From NCBI RefSeq assembly GCF_963924675.1, contig NC_089236.1, positions 66,859,306 through 66,923,305 of the forward strand: DNA of 64,000 nt. The letters run 5' to 3'. The translations under genes were made by a program, and so were the position numbers. Under the pieces are notes generated by a model that worked only from the letters and a program-made list of their open reading frames with translations, was not told the DNA's origin and searched no databases. Shown in pieces: positions 23,340 through 35,844 of this stretch (positions within the stretch are counted from its first letter, which is position 1; each line of letters begins with the position of its first letter). The stretch comes from Phocoena phocoena (taxonomy: Eukaryota > Chordata > Mammalia > Artiodactyla > Phocoenidae).

Positions 23340-25930
23340 AAAATTCCATTTTTCCTTGCTGATTCTTTGTTGGATGTTTTTGGTTTCCTTAGACTGTAAG
23401 ATCCTTAAGAGCAGAGATCCTATTTCACATTTCTTTGATATCCTTAAGGTGCGCTCAGCTGTTAAGCTCAGCCATAGTACGGTATCTCCATCTACCACAT
23501 TTGTTGAGTTATTTTGACCAATGAAAGTTTTTGTTAAACCACTTTGACGATACCAGTCTGTTGACTGGCCCTTTGGGAATAGGATAGCTCTTTTTGGAAC
23601 AACAAAGCTGTCAGAGTTTTAAATAATTGACAAGGCTGCTAATAGATGTTGCTTGTGTAATTAGATAATCATTCAAATTTGTGAGTGTCCTGGTGGCGGG
23701 ACTGTGGTGTCTTTTAAGCTACATCCAGTCACAACAGCTTTTATTGTAAGTACGAACATGTTTACGTGCAAATTAATCATTCTTTGGAAGGTATTAGATG
23801 CTCTTTAAAAAAATTATGAGTGTAAATTTTCCCGGGGGTACTTGCCAAGTTGGTTAATATTATCATGCTTGTATTTGACTTCTCTGAGAACCTAGGTTAA
23901 AAATAAATTGGCTTAGCTGTACCAACTAGTCCCTTAGAAAGTTTTCATTTTTCTTAGGGGAGGTAGAGTAGAGGGGTTTGCCTAGATTCTGGAAATGTCA
24001 TTATCTCCTTCCGATAAGCCTTTATATTGAGAGCTATGGCCTTCAGGATAAACAAAGTGAAAAAGGGCCCCTTGAGAATCTTAATTTGTTCAAACTAAAA
24101 TGAATGTAGGAAGATAATAAAGCTGTTTTAAAAAGCTAGTCTGAACTTTAGCATAGTACTTTAACTATTCCTTTGGGGAAATTACATCACCCTTACATGC
24201 AGGGTCAGTGAAAAAACAGTAATTATTCCCAGTGGCAGGAATTTTTTTTTCAGCCTCCACCATTGTGATTGCAGGGGTATGAATTCAGTCTTGCAAACTT
24301 TTGAACTGCAGCTTTATGACATTAGAAAACCTTTGAGGGGTACTGCGTAGGGAGGAGGGTTGACAAGAGTGATCACTTTGTTCCAATAACTTTATGCTAA
24401 AATAAACTTACGATCTCAACATCAGTTTTGTAATAGAAATCCTTGTAGCAATTGCAGAGTGTAGATCTTCTGCATGAGAAAGGATTTTTTTTTTTTGTAA
24501 TTATGACCACTGTGTTAAAGCAATCAAGAAGGTGTGCTGATTTACTTCTAACTGATGCAATTGATTTCCTAAAAGTTTTACGGGGGTGGGGGGTGAGGGG
24601 GGGCACAATAGGAGATGTCATTGTGATTAATCAGAAATGCTTAATCCTATCACAATACAAAGAAAATTGAGTTGTTATGCATTCCATCTATTGTGATATT
24701 AATCAAAGGGGAAAAAAACCTACTGTGTTCTTCATCTAGTTCTGGGTAATGGACAGATGGGAAGAGGATTATACAAGCTAGTTTTAAACTTTTACCAGAA
24801 GAAATTGAATTGAAATTTGAAGCCTCTGGCGCTCGTTATTGAGGTGCATTCTGCTAGGGATTGAAGTCTGTGAGTGGCCCATAACAGAAGTCTGCCATAT
24901 ATGATATATTCCATACAGGGATAATGAACTGTTGTCAGTTTCCCTCAAGGGGAATCTGGATATATTGCATTTTCTCTCTAAGGTAGATATAACTATGTTT
25001 GAAAATAAAATTGTTGTTGCTGCTAATACTTATTAACTTTAAATGTTATTCCCTTGTCTATGCTAGGAAGTCACCGCATGTACTGAGCATTAATTGTAAT
25101 CTCTTCCAGCAGCAGTAAAATTTTACTTCAGAAGCCACTTAGATGACCGAGATCAGCTACTGTGGTGCTAATTTTGTGTGCTGTTGCCAAATCATCTCAG
25201 ATGATTGAAATCAGGCTTTCAGTGCTGATTTGGAATCAACACATAACATTGCAAACAACGAAGTGATTTTTGGACTCGTCTTAGAGCCAGCCCCTTGGTC
25301 ATCATGTCTAGTTTGCACCTTACTGCTTATGCAAGATTCAGAGAATTGAATCTATCAGAGAAGAGTGTAAGCGGTATGGCATTAAGACCCCCGCCTTAGG
25401 GTCTCCAATAGATGTAACTTAATTTTTTTCCATTTCAAGTCTTTTGACAATTCAGGGTAATAGCTGTCAATTCAGAGCTTCCCCAGTCAGCCTATGGTTT
25501 CTGCTTTCTCATATGTTCCAGCTAATTGCTAGCAACCTTACACATGCCAAGACAGGAGGATCCATTCTGGTCCTCTTTGTGGACCGTATGTGTTGGTCCC
25601 TAGAGTTTGCTGCAAACCTTTGTTTTGATTGTAAGGAATATAGGGTCTAGGTCTCCCATTTCCTCACCCGTCCAGTGCTTCCTGGGCTTATCTAGGGTTC
25701 CTAAACACCCTGTGCAAACTGTAGGAGTCTCCTGATTGGTTTGGAAAACAGCATATTTTTTTTTTCAAGTAAGTCTCTTGTCCATGCTAGGTCCTTGGCA
25801 TTTTATATGCAAAAGTCAAGAATTTACCTCTTTGGCTCTTCTCTAAAATAGAAACTCCCGAATGCCTACCTGTCTCCTAGATTGTAATAACATGGAAGTG
25901 GGGGAGTGTCCTGGGCTAATAGGAAATATA
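23340..25930. other. Repeat-poor block, candidate conserved noncoding DNA
   Basis: About 2.6 kb in which I recognise no transposon, in contrast to its surroundings. 23490-23850 and 24600-25280 carry many TAAT/ATTA, AATCA and CAAAT words of the kind seen in developmental enhancers. A G-rich run is at 24582-24603. No exon-like frame was found; the frames at 24397-24670 and 25444-25650 have no family. Confidence 0.45.
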
Positions 25931-25937
25931 GCGGAAC

Positions 25938-26175
25938 CTTGAAAACAGTGGGGTGGGGAGAGTATAGAGGTGCTGACCCTCTATGTAGTTGAAAATCCAC
26001 GTATGACTTACAGTCAGTCTCCTTATCCATGGTTCCTGTGTATTCCTTGGATTCTGCATCCTTGGATTCAACCAGCAGGGGATTGTGTAGTACCGTAGTA
26101 TTTACTACTGAAAAAAAGTCTGCATATAAGTGGACCTATCCAGTTCAAACCCCTGTTGGTTGAAGGATCAACTGT
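25938..26175 (-). mobile_element. Tigger-type (Tc1/mariner superfamily) non-autonomous element
   Basis: Order of blocks: 'gtcagtctccttatccatgg', 'tgcatccttggattcaacca', 'gtaccgtagtatttactact', 'gcatataagtggacctatcc' and 'gttggttgaaggatcaactg', as in MER2/Tigger-like elements. Strand follows my memory of the consensus and is uncertain. Confidence 0.72.
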
Positions 26176-26429
26176 ATAGAGGGAAATACTGCATCAGTTA
26201 ATATGTCAAAAATATTGTTCTCTACAAGAACAAACACAATGAGTAGAGTTTAGGAAATGTTAAAAAAAAAGATAAGGATTAGTCAATCAGAGTAAAAGAA
26301 AGCTATCTAAAATATGAATTATATATGTCATAATACATATATGAATGACTGTTTTGTTTGGCTTGTGCTAACCAGTTAGTTACTGTCTCTTAGAGCAGCA
26401 CCATGTCTGTAAATATGATCTAGTGCAGT

Positions 26430-26550
26430 AATTTCTTTTCACAGTTAGGAAACAGAGACCCACAACTAGCATGAAGCCACACAGCAAATATATGATGTGA
26501 AGCCATTTCCTCTGACTCAGAATCTTTGCTCATTTCTTTCCTCCTTGCCT
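26430..26550 (-). mobile_element. MIR SINE fragment, antisense
   Basis: 'cacagttaggaaacagagac', then 'gaagccacacagcaaatata', then 'gtgaagccatttcctctgac' is the reversed MIR core and flank order. Confidence 0.55.
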
Positions 26551-26890
26551 GAGAATGATATTACTTTGCAATTGAAGAAAATTGGGTTAGCTATCAGGAT
26601 GAACTTTTTGATACTAATAGGTTGAAACACAGAAATACATTATCAAGGACATTTGCAGTGGTTATTTTAAAAAATCGTTAGGCAGCTACATTTTTGCTCT
26701 GGCCTGGGGACAGTCCTGTGGAATCAGAGATGATGTGGCTTACTGATGTCAATTTCTTTACCCTGGTTTTTAGATTACATGACTTTAAGGCATATACTTC
26801 AGAAAAGGTTTATAAATATAGACTTGATTGAAATATTTACCGCAGAAGCTGCCCCTGCAGTTTCTCCAAACTCACTGTGTTTATTTCCTC

Positions 26891-26892
<2 letters not shown>

Positions 26893-26932
<40 letters not shown>
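26893..26932 (+). repeat. (TG)20 microsatellite
   Basis: Uninterrupted TG dinucleotides over 40 nt. Confidence 0.98.
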
Positions 26933-26935
<3 letters not shown>

Positions 26936-27511
26936 GGAACATCAATCTGCCTTTTCAAGCAAATGTAAGGATTTTTCAAGATGTTTAAAAACAGACTAGT
27001 GAAATTGTCTTCAGATCCCTGGAGAAGATTGGGCTGCTTTGGGAGAGGATTTATAACTTTATGGGCCAAGTAGTGTAAAAGATGTGACAGGCTTCAAAAA
27101 TAATTTTTCAGTGGGACTATTTCTTGGCAATGGTAATTGATTTTGCTCAGTGTCTGCTAAAAACAAACCTGGAAGACTGAGTTGCATAAAAAAGAAAAAT
27201 CTAGAGCAAAGTATTCACATTTTTGTGAGGACGTGTAGAGATTTAGACAGATTTTAGAGAGATTATTTTGTCTTTCATTACTCCCCGGTGGGGAGAGATA
27301 CATTTTGGAAAGCCAATCAGACACTTCCTTTTTCCTATGGTAATATTTAAAATCTTATAGCTTTCAAGAAAAATCTTCCAGAAGAACTTTTCTTTCTCAT
27401 TCTGCACCCCAGGACACCTCCCCACTTCTTGGCTCCTTTCCTTTTGGTGGCAGTATATCCATTTAACAGGATTTTTTTTTTGGTAGGGGAAGCACCTGTT
27501 TGAATGCAGCC
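26933..27511. other. Unassigned sequence
   Basis: Nothing recognised. A T-run lies at 27472-27481. Confidence 0.45.
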
Positions 27512-27580
27512 AACCCCTTCCTCCCTCCCTCTCTCCCTCCATCCCTCCATCCCTCCATCCCTCCCTCTCTCCATCCTTTC
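27512..27580 (-). repeat. (CCCT/CCAT)n pyrimidine repeat
   Basis: Tetranucleotide array of CCCT, CCAT and CTCT units. It underlies the G/E/R-rich reverse frames at 27243-27758. Confidence 0.9.
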
Positions 27581-28184
27581 CTTCCTGTTTTGAAGTGAAT
27601 GACTTTGAACTGCCAACATCAAATAACATGATATCATAATACAGCCTATTCCCCCCCCAGCTTTGTTGAGATATAAATGACATATAACATTGTATAAATT
27701 TAAGATGTACAGTGTGATGATTTGATGCACATATATACTGCAAAATGATTATTGCCAATAAGGTTAGTTAACATATACATCACACATCAACTCACATAAT
27801 TACCTTTTTTTTTTTTTGTAGTGAGAACGTTTAAGATCTGCTCTCTTAGCAACTTTCACGTATACAATACAGTATTGCTAACTATAGTTACCATGCTGTA
27901 TATTACATCCCAGAACTTATTCAACATATGCTTGGAAGTCTGTACCCTTTGATCAACATCTCCCCCATTTCCCCCACCCCCCTAGCTCTCGGCAGCCACC
28001 ATTCTACTCTCTGTTTCTATGAGTTCAGCTTAATAGATTTTACATATAAGAGGTGAGATTATACAGTATTTGCCTTTCTCTGTCTAACTTATTTCGCTTA
28101 GCATAATGCCCTCATGGCCCATTCATGTTGTCACAAACGCCAAGATTTCCTTCTTTTTTATGGTTGAATAATATTCCAGTTTTC

Positions 28185-28188
<4 letters not shown>

Positions 28189-28225
<37 letters not shown>
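28189..28225 (+). repeat. (TG)n microsatellite inside the L1M
   Basis: 37 nt of TG repeats at the place where antisense old L1s often have 'tatatgtgtgtg'. Confidence 0.97.
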
Positions 28226-28229
<4 letters not shown>

Positions 28230-28243
28230 ATCACATTTTCTTT

Positions 28244-28540
28244 TTTTTTTTAACATCTTTATTGGAGTATAACTGCTTTACAATGGTGTGTTAGTTTCTG
28301 CTTTATAACAAAGTGAATCAGTTATACATATACATATGTTCCCATATCTCTTCCCTCTTGCGTCTCCCTCCCTCCCACCCTCCCTATCCCACCCCTCTAG
28401 GTGGTCACAAAGCACTGAGCTGATCTCCCTGTGCTATGTGGCTGCTTCCCACTAGCTATCTAATTTACGTTTGGTAGTGTATGTATGTCCATGCCACTCT
28501 CTCAGTATGTCACAGCTTACCCCTCCCCCTCCCCATATCC
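28244..28540 (-). mobile_element. Young L1, 3' UTR only, antisense
   Basis: A severely 5'-truncated L1 of about 300 bp: T-run, 'taacatctttattggagtat', 'acaatggtgtgttagtttct', through 'cacagcttacccctccccct'. A 13-bp TSD, TCACATTTTCTTT, is at 28231-28243 and 28541-28553. It splits the older L1M. Confidence 0.93.
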
Positions 28541-28575
28541 TCACATTTTCTTTATTCATTCATTTGTAACAGAGG

Positions 28576-30454
28576 TTATTTTTAATATGGTTGAATCTGG
28601 GAATCTACAGTACATAATTTTATTGAATTTGGGGATCTAAAGTACATGCTGCATACTACAGCTTCATATTTCAGTATATTTAGCTAATTTGAGGGAACTT
28701 TTAATTTTATGTAATCTCTTAAGGTTATAGTAATAGGGATAGTTGTGTTTCTAATATAACTTCCAGCTGCGTTCTCACTCTGTCAACTCTGTAACATTAA
28801 TATTTTAGAGACAGAACCTGAAATTTGGATTTAATTCAGAATTGATATAAGATGAGAACAGTTGCGAGTATCACCTAATTCCCTAGAGTTTTGTTTTCCT
28901 TTTAAGGTATACAAGTGTATGTAAACTCTCATTATTCAAATATTTGCCGTGAGGATTTGTAGACACTTTTACCCTAGACTTACCATCAAAATCAACATCT
29001 CACCACAATCAATATGCCTGTGTGTATAATAAAAAACCATTTGTTGTTGTTGAGATCGGGCAGGAGGATGGAGCGTGAGTGGGCTGCAGTCTTAAGTCCT
29101 TTGCTCAGGTTGTTTAAAAGTGTTCGCATTGTCTCTAACCATCTTTCTCATCCTGTTGCCTGAGTATTAGCCCCTTCCTGAGTCTCAGTTCCTTTCTGCC
29201 AGGATCTGGGAGCACTTCTAACCAGGGTCTAATTTAGACAGGATCTTTAGTATCTCTAACATGTTATGTCATTGTCTACTTACATTACGGTATATATCTT
29301 TGCACATGTAAAAGGAAAATATAATTCCTGTTTGATATTGTAAGAAGGGATTCCTTATGTACTGCATACAAACATACCCTCCAAACAGTTCATTATGTGT
29401 TAAAGAATTGGGTAATTGGTGTTTCAAATGATCTAATTTATATCATTCAGAAATCCTGGGTGGATTTGGATTGCTATATAGATGTTTACAAGTGTCTTAT
29501 TGATATTTGGGGAAACTGGATGGGTGTTTGGGTGGGTTGGGAGCATATTAATTTTCCCGATTAAAATAATAGAGTGAAAAAAAATAATAGAGTGATAGGC
29601 TTACACCACCTGAAAACTGCTATGTAACATGTCTTCAGAAAATAATTGATTCAGATGAGGGATGCCTGTATTTCTGTTCCAAGCAGACACGCATGTACTT
29701 TCTATATCTTGAAGCCTTTTGCATGACAAATCCTCACATTTGTCATCTAGTTTAATTCATGTGGCTTCCGATTCTATCAGACAATACATTTATAACCTTT
29801 TGTGTATTTCTTGAAAATTTTCTGGATCTCTGGCTGTGTTCCCTCCACCTGTGTTCTAAAGGGTCAGTGCCCTTGGGTCTTCTCTTTCCTCTCTCCCCTG
29901 AAGACAACTTTTGATCTCATTCCTCTGCCGAACTCTTCATCTTGAACCCTGTTCTCTTTCTCATCCTCCTGTCTCCCATTTTCAACTAGTGGCTTTTCTA
30001 CATTTGTGTCCCAATGCCATTTCAAATATAACGTAGCAGGGAGGAAATATATGAACGTAACAGTGGGCCCCAGAAATTCCATTTGTGAGGCAGTGGACTT
30101 TGTCTAGAAAAATGCCCTGTAAGCCAATTGATGCTGCAAATTGAGACCCTGAGAGAAAAGGTTGGTAGCTGACAACGTGAGAAAAGGTAGCTGAATCACC
30201 CTGAATACATAACGAACAGGAATTTGAGGTTAGAAGGGAAGGAGAGAAAAGGAATAGTGGGAGAGAGTAAAGAGAGGGAAAGGCTGGAAAACTTACAGAG
30301 AAGTAGAAAAGGACTTTGAAAGGACAGGTTGGTTTGATAGTCAAATTTAGTTTATTTATATTCTTTGCAGTATAAATGTCTTCATCTCTCCAGTACAATC
30401 TGCTACACACGCAGCGGCCTTCTATGGGCGAAGTTTTCCATGTCAGAATCTAGA
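28576..30454. other. Unassigned sequence
   Basis: No repeat or gene recognised by eye. The reverse frame at 29982-30410 (142 codons) has no family. Confidence 0.45.
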
Positions 30455-30995
30455 GACAAATTAGAGCAGCATTATTCACAATATCCCAAAGGGGGAAACA
30501 ACCCAAACTGTCCATCAGGAGATGAATGGATAAACAAAGTGTGGTATAGCCATACAATGGAATATTATTCAGCTTATAAAGGAGTGAAATTCTTATACAT
30601 ATTACAACAATACAATTCTTATACACCCTTACACGATTCTTATACATGATGAATCTTGAAGACGTTATGCTGAGTGAAAGAGGCCAGACGGAAAAGGACA
30701 AATATTGTATGATTCCATTTATATGAGGTACCTAAAGTAGTCAAATTCATAGAGACAGAAAATAGATTATAGGTTTCCAGGAGGTGGGAGGAGGGTGAAG
30801 TGTGGGGTTAATGTTTAAGAAGTACAGATGTTTAAGGAGTTAAGTTTGGGATGATGGAAACATTCTGGAGATGTGGATGGTGGTGTTTACACAGCAACGT
30901 GAGTGCACTGAAGGCCACTGACCTGCACACGTAAAAGCGGCTAATGTGAATTTTATATTATGAATATTTTACTGTAAAATATATTTTTACAGGAA
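30455..30995 (+). mobile_element. L1M 3' end, forward
   Basis: 'agagcagcattattcacaat', 'aatggaatattattcagctt', 'gtatgattccatttatatga' and 'ggatgatggaaacattctgg' follow the ORF2 end and 3' UTR of older L1s. A short word ATTCTTATACA appears three times at 30588-30648, a local expansion not expected in L1. Confidence 0.85.
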
Positions 30996-31147
30996 AAACT
31001 TTTTTTTTTTTTTTAATGTGGAGATAGAGGCTGTATGCTATGTCAGGAGTCCTACGGTTTGTGCAGGATGAAAGATGATCTAGAAGCTAAATGACCTCAG
31101 CAGAGGTCAGGTTACAGAACCAGAGAGAGAGAAAAAAACCCCAAAAC

Positions 31148-31965
31148 CCCTGTAGTGGGTTGAATGATGCCCCCAAAAGATATGTCCATGGCCTAACCTC
31201 TGGAACCTATGGATGTGATCATATTTGGATAAAGAGTCCTTGCAGATACAATTATGTTTATTTATTTACTTATTGTAAATTTATTTATTTATTTATGGCT
31301 GCGTTGGGTCTTTGTTGCCGCGTGCGAGCTTTCTCTAGTTGTGGCGAGCGGGGGCTACTCTTCCTTGCGGTGCACGGGCTTCTCATTGCGGTGGCTTCTC
31401 TTGTTACGGAGCACAGGCTCTAGGCACGTGGGTTTCAGTAGTTGTTGTAGCGCACGGGCTCAGTAGTTGTGGCTCGTGGGCTCTAGAGCGCAGGCTCTGT
31501 AGTTGTGGTGCACGGGCTTAGTTGCTCCGCAGCATGTGGGATGTTCCCAGACCAGGGCTCAAACCTGTGTCCCCTGATTGGCAGGTGGATTCTTAACCAC
31601 TGCACCACCAGGGAAGTCCTGCAGGTACTGTTAAATTAAGGATCTCGAGATGAGATCACCAGATTACCTGATTGGACCCTAAATCCAGTGACAAGTGTCC
31701 TTTTAAGAGACAGAAGAGAAGAACTGGAGGAGAAGGCCAAGTAAAGATGTAGGCTGACGTTGGAGTGATGCCAAGCAACTCCTGGCGCCACCAGAAGCTG
31801 CAAGAGGTAAGAAATCTCCTGTAGAGCCTTCAGAGGAGCGTGGCCCTGCCAGCACCTTGATTTCGAACTTACAGCCTCCAGAACTATGAGAGAATAAATT
31901 TCTATTGTTTTAAGCCACCAAGTTTGTAGTAATTTGTTATGGCAGCTCTAGGAAACTAATACCCT
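31148..31965 (+). mobile_element. MLT1A-like MaLR solo LTR carrying a SINE
   Basis: It starts with 'tgtagtgggttgaatgatgc' and 'ccccaaaagatatgtccatg', and ends with 'ccagaactatgagagaataa', 'taagccaccaagtttgtagt' and 'ctaggaaactaatacc'. It is a solo LTR of a MaLR retrotransposon, split by a CHR SINE. Confidence 0.88.
31250..31619 (-). mobile_element. CHR-type SINE, long form
   Basis: Reverse copy with an AAATTTATTTATTTATTTAT tail and the CCACCAGGGAAGTCC head. TSD TGCAGATAC (31241-31249) versus TGCAGGTAC (31620-31628), one mismatch. It lies within the LTR. Confidence 0.94.
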
Positions 31966-32194
31966 CCAGCCCTTGCGTGCTGTGGAAGATCTGACTAGTC
32001 ATTGGGCAGTTGCAAGAGCTCCCATGGCAGAGAGGGCTGGCTTCCAGCTGAAACCATGAGCATCTTGAAGGCATCTTTACTGACTTCTAGGTTAAAGAAA
32101 AAAAGAAGAATGAGCCAGTTTTATTAGGTCTGATTCATGTGTCACCAAAACCCAGAGAAGGTAGGCATCAACATGTGTGTTTTCAGATGGGGAA

Positions 32195-32385
32195 ACTGGA
32201 GAGGCTACCCCATCAGAGTGTGACCCGTGGACCATCTGCACCAGAATCACCTGTGGTGTTTGTTTGTTCTTTCATTAGGTCCAAAACCTGATGAATCAGA
32301 AACTCCGGGGATATTCTCCAGGAAGCTGAATTTTTAAAAACAATACTCATATATATTAGATTTTGAGAACCACTGCGCTAAGTGA
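32195..32385 (+). mobile_element. MER20-like hAT element
   Basis: 'gtgacccgtggaccatctgc', 'accagaatcacctgtggtgt', 'gatgaatcagaaactccggg' and 'ttttgagaaccactgcgcta' match the MER20 order and end. Confidence 0.75.
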
Positions 32386-32399
32386 TTAGGTGATTTGGT

Positions 32400-34794
32400 T
32401 GATGTCTAATGGTGGGTAACAGATACAGCGATTATTTGAAAAGTTGTCTAGAAAGCATATGCTTTGCACCAAAAACCAGCTGACTTTTCATCTTTCTTTT
32501 CACTCTGAATTCCTTTATAGGGTTCAATGGCACCAGTGAATGAATTGTTTTCTTTCTAGGTCTTAAATAGCTAATATTTATTTACTCTTTGGGTTCCAGA
32601 CCAAAATGATGATTGTGTTGCTAATTGTGTGTGTGTCTGTTTCCTTGAGACCTTGAGCTCTTCCTGGGGGGCCCACATTTAATTTATCCCTGTATCTCTG
32701 ATTTCTAGGGCAGGGCCTTTGTAAAGAAGACATCGCATACTGGAAAAACCTAACCATTCTTCTTTATTGTTTGAATTACAAAAATTGTGTTTATCATTAA
32801 AATTTCAAACATTGTATGAGTATAGAAAGTAAAAAGGGCAAGTTTTGCCCTTACTTCCATCATTTGGAATATATCCTTCCATTTTTTGGATGTATATAGA
32901 TTATTATAAACATATTTTTTCCACAAAAGGGCCCATTACTCTGCAATATACTTTTTCCTTTTAAATACACCATGGACAGCCCTCCTGATTAGTCCTACGG
33001 TCTACCTTATGATTTCCAAAAATCCTGGCCCTTTACAATTTGTAGTTAATCTTCACAGTTCCTGCCGGAAGAGCTCAGCTGGGATCTGCCTAAGAAGGTG
33101 ATGTCATTTGGGGCCTCTAAGGTATAAAGATGTGGAAAAGCTCAAAGGGATGGACAGACTCCAGAGAGAAGCTCAGAAACTGTCTAGCTCAGAGGAACCA
33201 AAGAAAGGAGACTTTTTTGCCTCAAAGGAAAAGAAAAATTGCAAGAAGGAACTTCAAGTTGTTCTAGAAAAGCAAAGGTTGTATGTTCTGAAGACCTAAA
33301 GAAAAAAGCTGACTATGTTGATTCCTGACCTTGTAGCTTTCTCTATAGAGTGAATAGAAAGCCAGCTTTCAGCGAGAATTGTAAGTGGATTTCAGCTGTT
33401 TAAAAACCAGTTGCGGGAAGAGTGAGTCAAAGTAAATGGTGAAAGTTAGGTTAGAAAAGACGTTTTATTTTTCTTACTTTTGTAAAGATTCTTAACTTTT
33501 TAGACTATTTTAAAAATTTATTCAAGAAGCAATTAATATCTGCCACCTAGCTGGAACAGGCGAGATGCTGAAGGCTGAGAGATAAGCGAATCTCCACCCA
33601 CAGGGAGTTATGGTCAGAATTAGGGCAATGGGACCTCCCCTACCACAGTATTGCTTTGAAAGCAAAACAGTTTTCATTTTATCCTATTTTATTACAGAAT
33701 GTCTTCTGTAAACATGGATGGAAATCATGTAAAAAAGCTGAGTAACACAGACTGGCAGATTAAGAGTAAGGAGTTGTGGAGAACAGTCCCATAGAAGTGA
33801 AAATGTTATAAAATCCCTAACTATGGCATCAAGTATGGTATATGTTTTTCTCTTTAAATTTAATTTTTTTAAATTTTACAATGTATATGTCAAATATACT
33901 AAAAATGGTATTAATATTGAGTACATGTATGTGAATGTATTTAAAAAATAATTTTCTACCTAAGGCTTTGGGTCTTTCAACTTACTTAGCATGGCTTTAG
34001 AAGATAGAGGAAATGTATTTTAACAGTGGGGCAGGCTTTTTGGTTGTAATTTGTCGGGGGATTCAGCAGGCAATTTCATTGATACTGCCTTTTTGTACAA
34101 AATTTGCTCAAAGAAAGGTTAAAAGTAGCCTTTTTCTTCCCTTGATAAGAAATCTGTAGAAAACTTTATCCATATCAACAGCTCTAGCAATTTCTGAATC
34201 GCTTAAATGCTTTCCTGGTATTGATTCGTAATCCACAAATTTACAAATATCTCCATTTTCTTTACCGCCGCACCTCAAATTGTAGACACAGTGTTTGACC
34301 TAACTTCCATCGTTTTATGTATGTCATTGAATGACTGCAGTTTCCTTCACAAATAAACTCATAATTGACCAGTTCATGTCTTGTGAGCTTTTGATGTCTT
34401 GCTTTTGGCTTGCTTACTGATAACACAGATTTTATAAATTGTATTAGTATCAGGATCCGAATTTTCATTTTTCCGTCTCCCAGTCTACTGGATAAAAACA
34501 GAAAAGAAGAAAGCAACTAAATATTCAAATACACGAATGCTCCTGTACAGACAATGGTGGTGCCCTCAGGCCATATCTTTGCCTGGTGTTTCATCAGGTG
34601 ATCTATATATGGAATTGGTACTAGAGAGGGAATGGAATTCCATTGTATAATAAATGAAAGTAAAGGTTGGTATGAATCTTGAAGACTCTTGTCATGTGTA
34701 TATTAAAGTTTATTCTATCATCTCAACAGTGCAGTAGGGATGGGAGCTAAAAATTTCATGTTATTTCAACTGTGGTCCAAATTATTAACTTACT
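32400..34794. other. Mostly unassigned; L1M-like antisense trace at 32760-32995
   Basis: 32760-32995 resembles reversed old-L1 sequence ('gaatatatccttccattttt'). A 64-codon Lys/Glu-rich frame at 33108-33299 opens with TTG and has an upstream stop at 33099-33101, so it is not convincing. 33530-33620 is vaguely L2-like. Otherwise nothing was recognised. Confidence 0.35.
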
Positions 34795-34925
34795 TTAGCA
34801 GTTCAACAGTGACCTCTGAACCTCAGTTTTTCTCTTTTTCTAAAAAGGGAGTACTGGCTGCTGTCTCTCAGAGTTGCTGTGAGGACTGAGTAGTGTGCTA
34901 CAGGGTTTAGACAGTACTGGCTGTG
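34795..34925 (+). mobile_element. MIR SINE, 3' part
   Basis: 'gacctctgaacctcagtttt', 'ctcagagttgctgtgaggac' and 'tttagacagtactggctg' follow the MIR 3' half. Confidence 0.65.
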
Positions 34926-35844
34926 TGGGGCGAGCAGCAGTGGAACTTCAGCCTCTTCTCAACCAGAGGACGTTGCACACCTGTAGAGCAGGTGCCACAT
35001 CTTTCATCGCTTTACCGGGCTTTGTACAGGTTGTTACATAGTTAAGAAGTATTTTTTATTATTGTTTTCCATGGTCAGGATATGTAAGGTGACTTAGCAG
35101 ATGAACTGAATTTTAGATGAAGAGTTGTGAAACAGGTATCGTAAGTGTAGGGATTTTTAAGTATGCTGTACGTCTTCATCTGCAGAGATAATTTTTGTGT
35201 GGATGTGTTGAGTTGCAACCAACCCTTGGTTATTCTTGGTGAGGGTTGCAGTGTGTTTTATCACCCAAACCGGTATGCTTTTCAGAGTGAAAGAGTGTGC
35301 TATAGATATTTACTCCTGGACTGCTGTTGAAATCAGGAATTGTCCCAGGCAAACAGAGATCGATAGATGGTCACTCTATTTGTGGCTGATCTTCTTCATT
35401 TGGAATCTTGTTTACTTTAAGGTGGAGCAGTTCTCAAAGCACCTCCTGCTTCCGTTGAATTAATGTCATAACTACATTCTAAGCATGAGTGCGCATCTTC
35501 CTGAGGATGGTGTTTCTCAGAAGTGTTTGTGATCTTTCTGGAGGCAGATGTTTAGCACTGCTTGACTGTTCTTAACTGAGCAATGGTACCAGGACCTTGA
35601 GATTAATGAGTTTATCAGGAGATCAGAGGATTCCCCTCTCCTAATCCTAATACCCCTGGTCCCTGAAGAGCCTTCCTCATCTACCTCCTGTGTATCCACT
35701 AGAGGTGTTGATTAGTCTTGCAGTAGCACCTGGAATATAAAGCTCTGTGATTCAAAGCCAAAGATTATTCAGATATTATTTGCAGTTTTCCAATGATCCA
35801 TATTAATATTCCTTTCCGGGATTAGCGTATTTATCTGAGCGATA
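34926..35844. other. Unassigned sequence
   Basis: No repeat or gene recognised. The frame at 35236-35463 opens with a non-ATG codon and shows no family. Confidence 0.45.

Larger units (their letters stand above)
27650..28575 (-). mobile_element. L1M 3' part, antisense, split by a younger L1
   Basis: 27650-28230 is reversed L1 3' sequence, with 'tttgttgagatataaatgac', 'accattctactctctgtttc', 'tctctgtctaacttatttcg' and 'ttttatggttgaataatatt'. The match resumes at 28541 with 'tcacattttctttattcatt' after the inserted L1. Confidence 0.85.

Noticed and set aside
29982..30410. 142-codon reverse frame
   Set aside because: Hydrophobic and pyrimidine-biased translation with no motif; no supporting context.
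33108..33299. Lys/Glu-rich 63-residue frame that could be an exon
   Set aside because: Non-ATG start, stop just upstream, no clear splice acceptor or donor pair, no family recognised.
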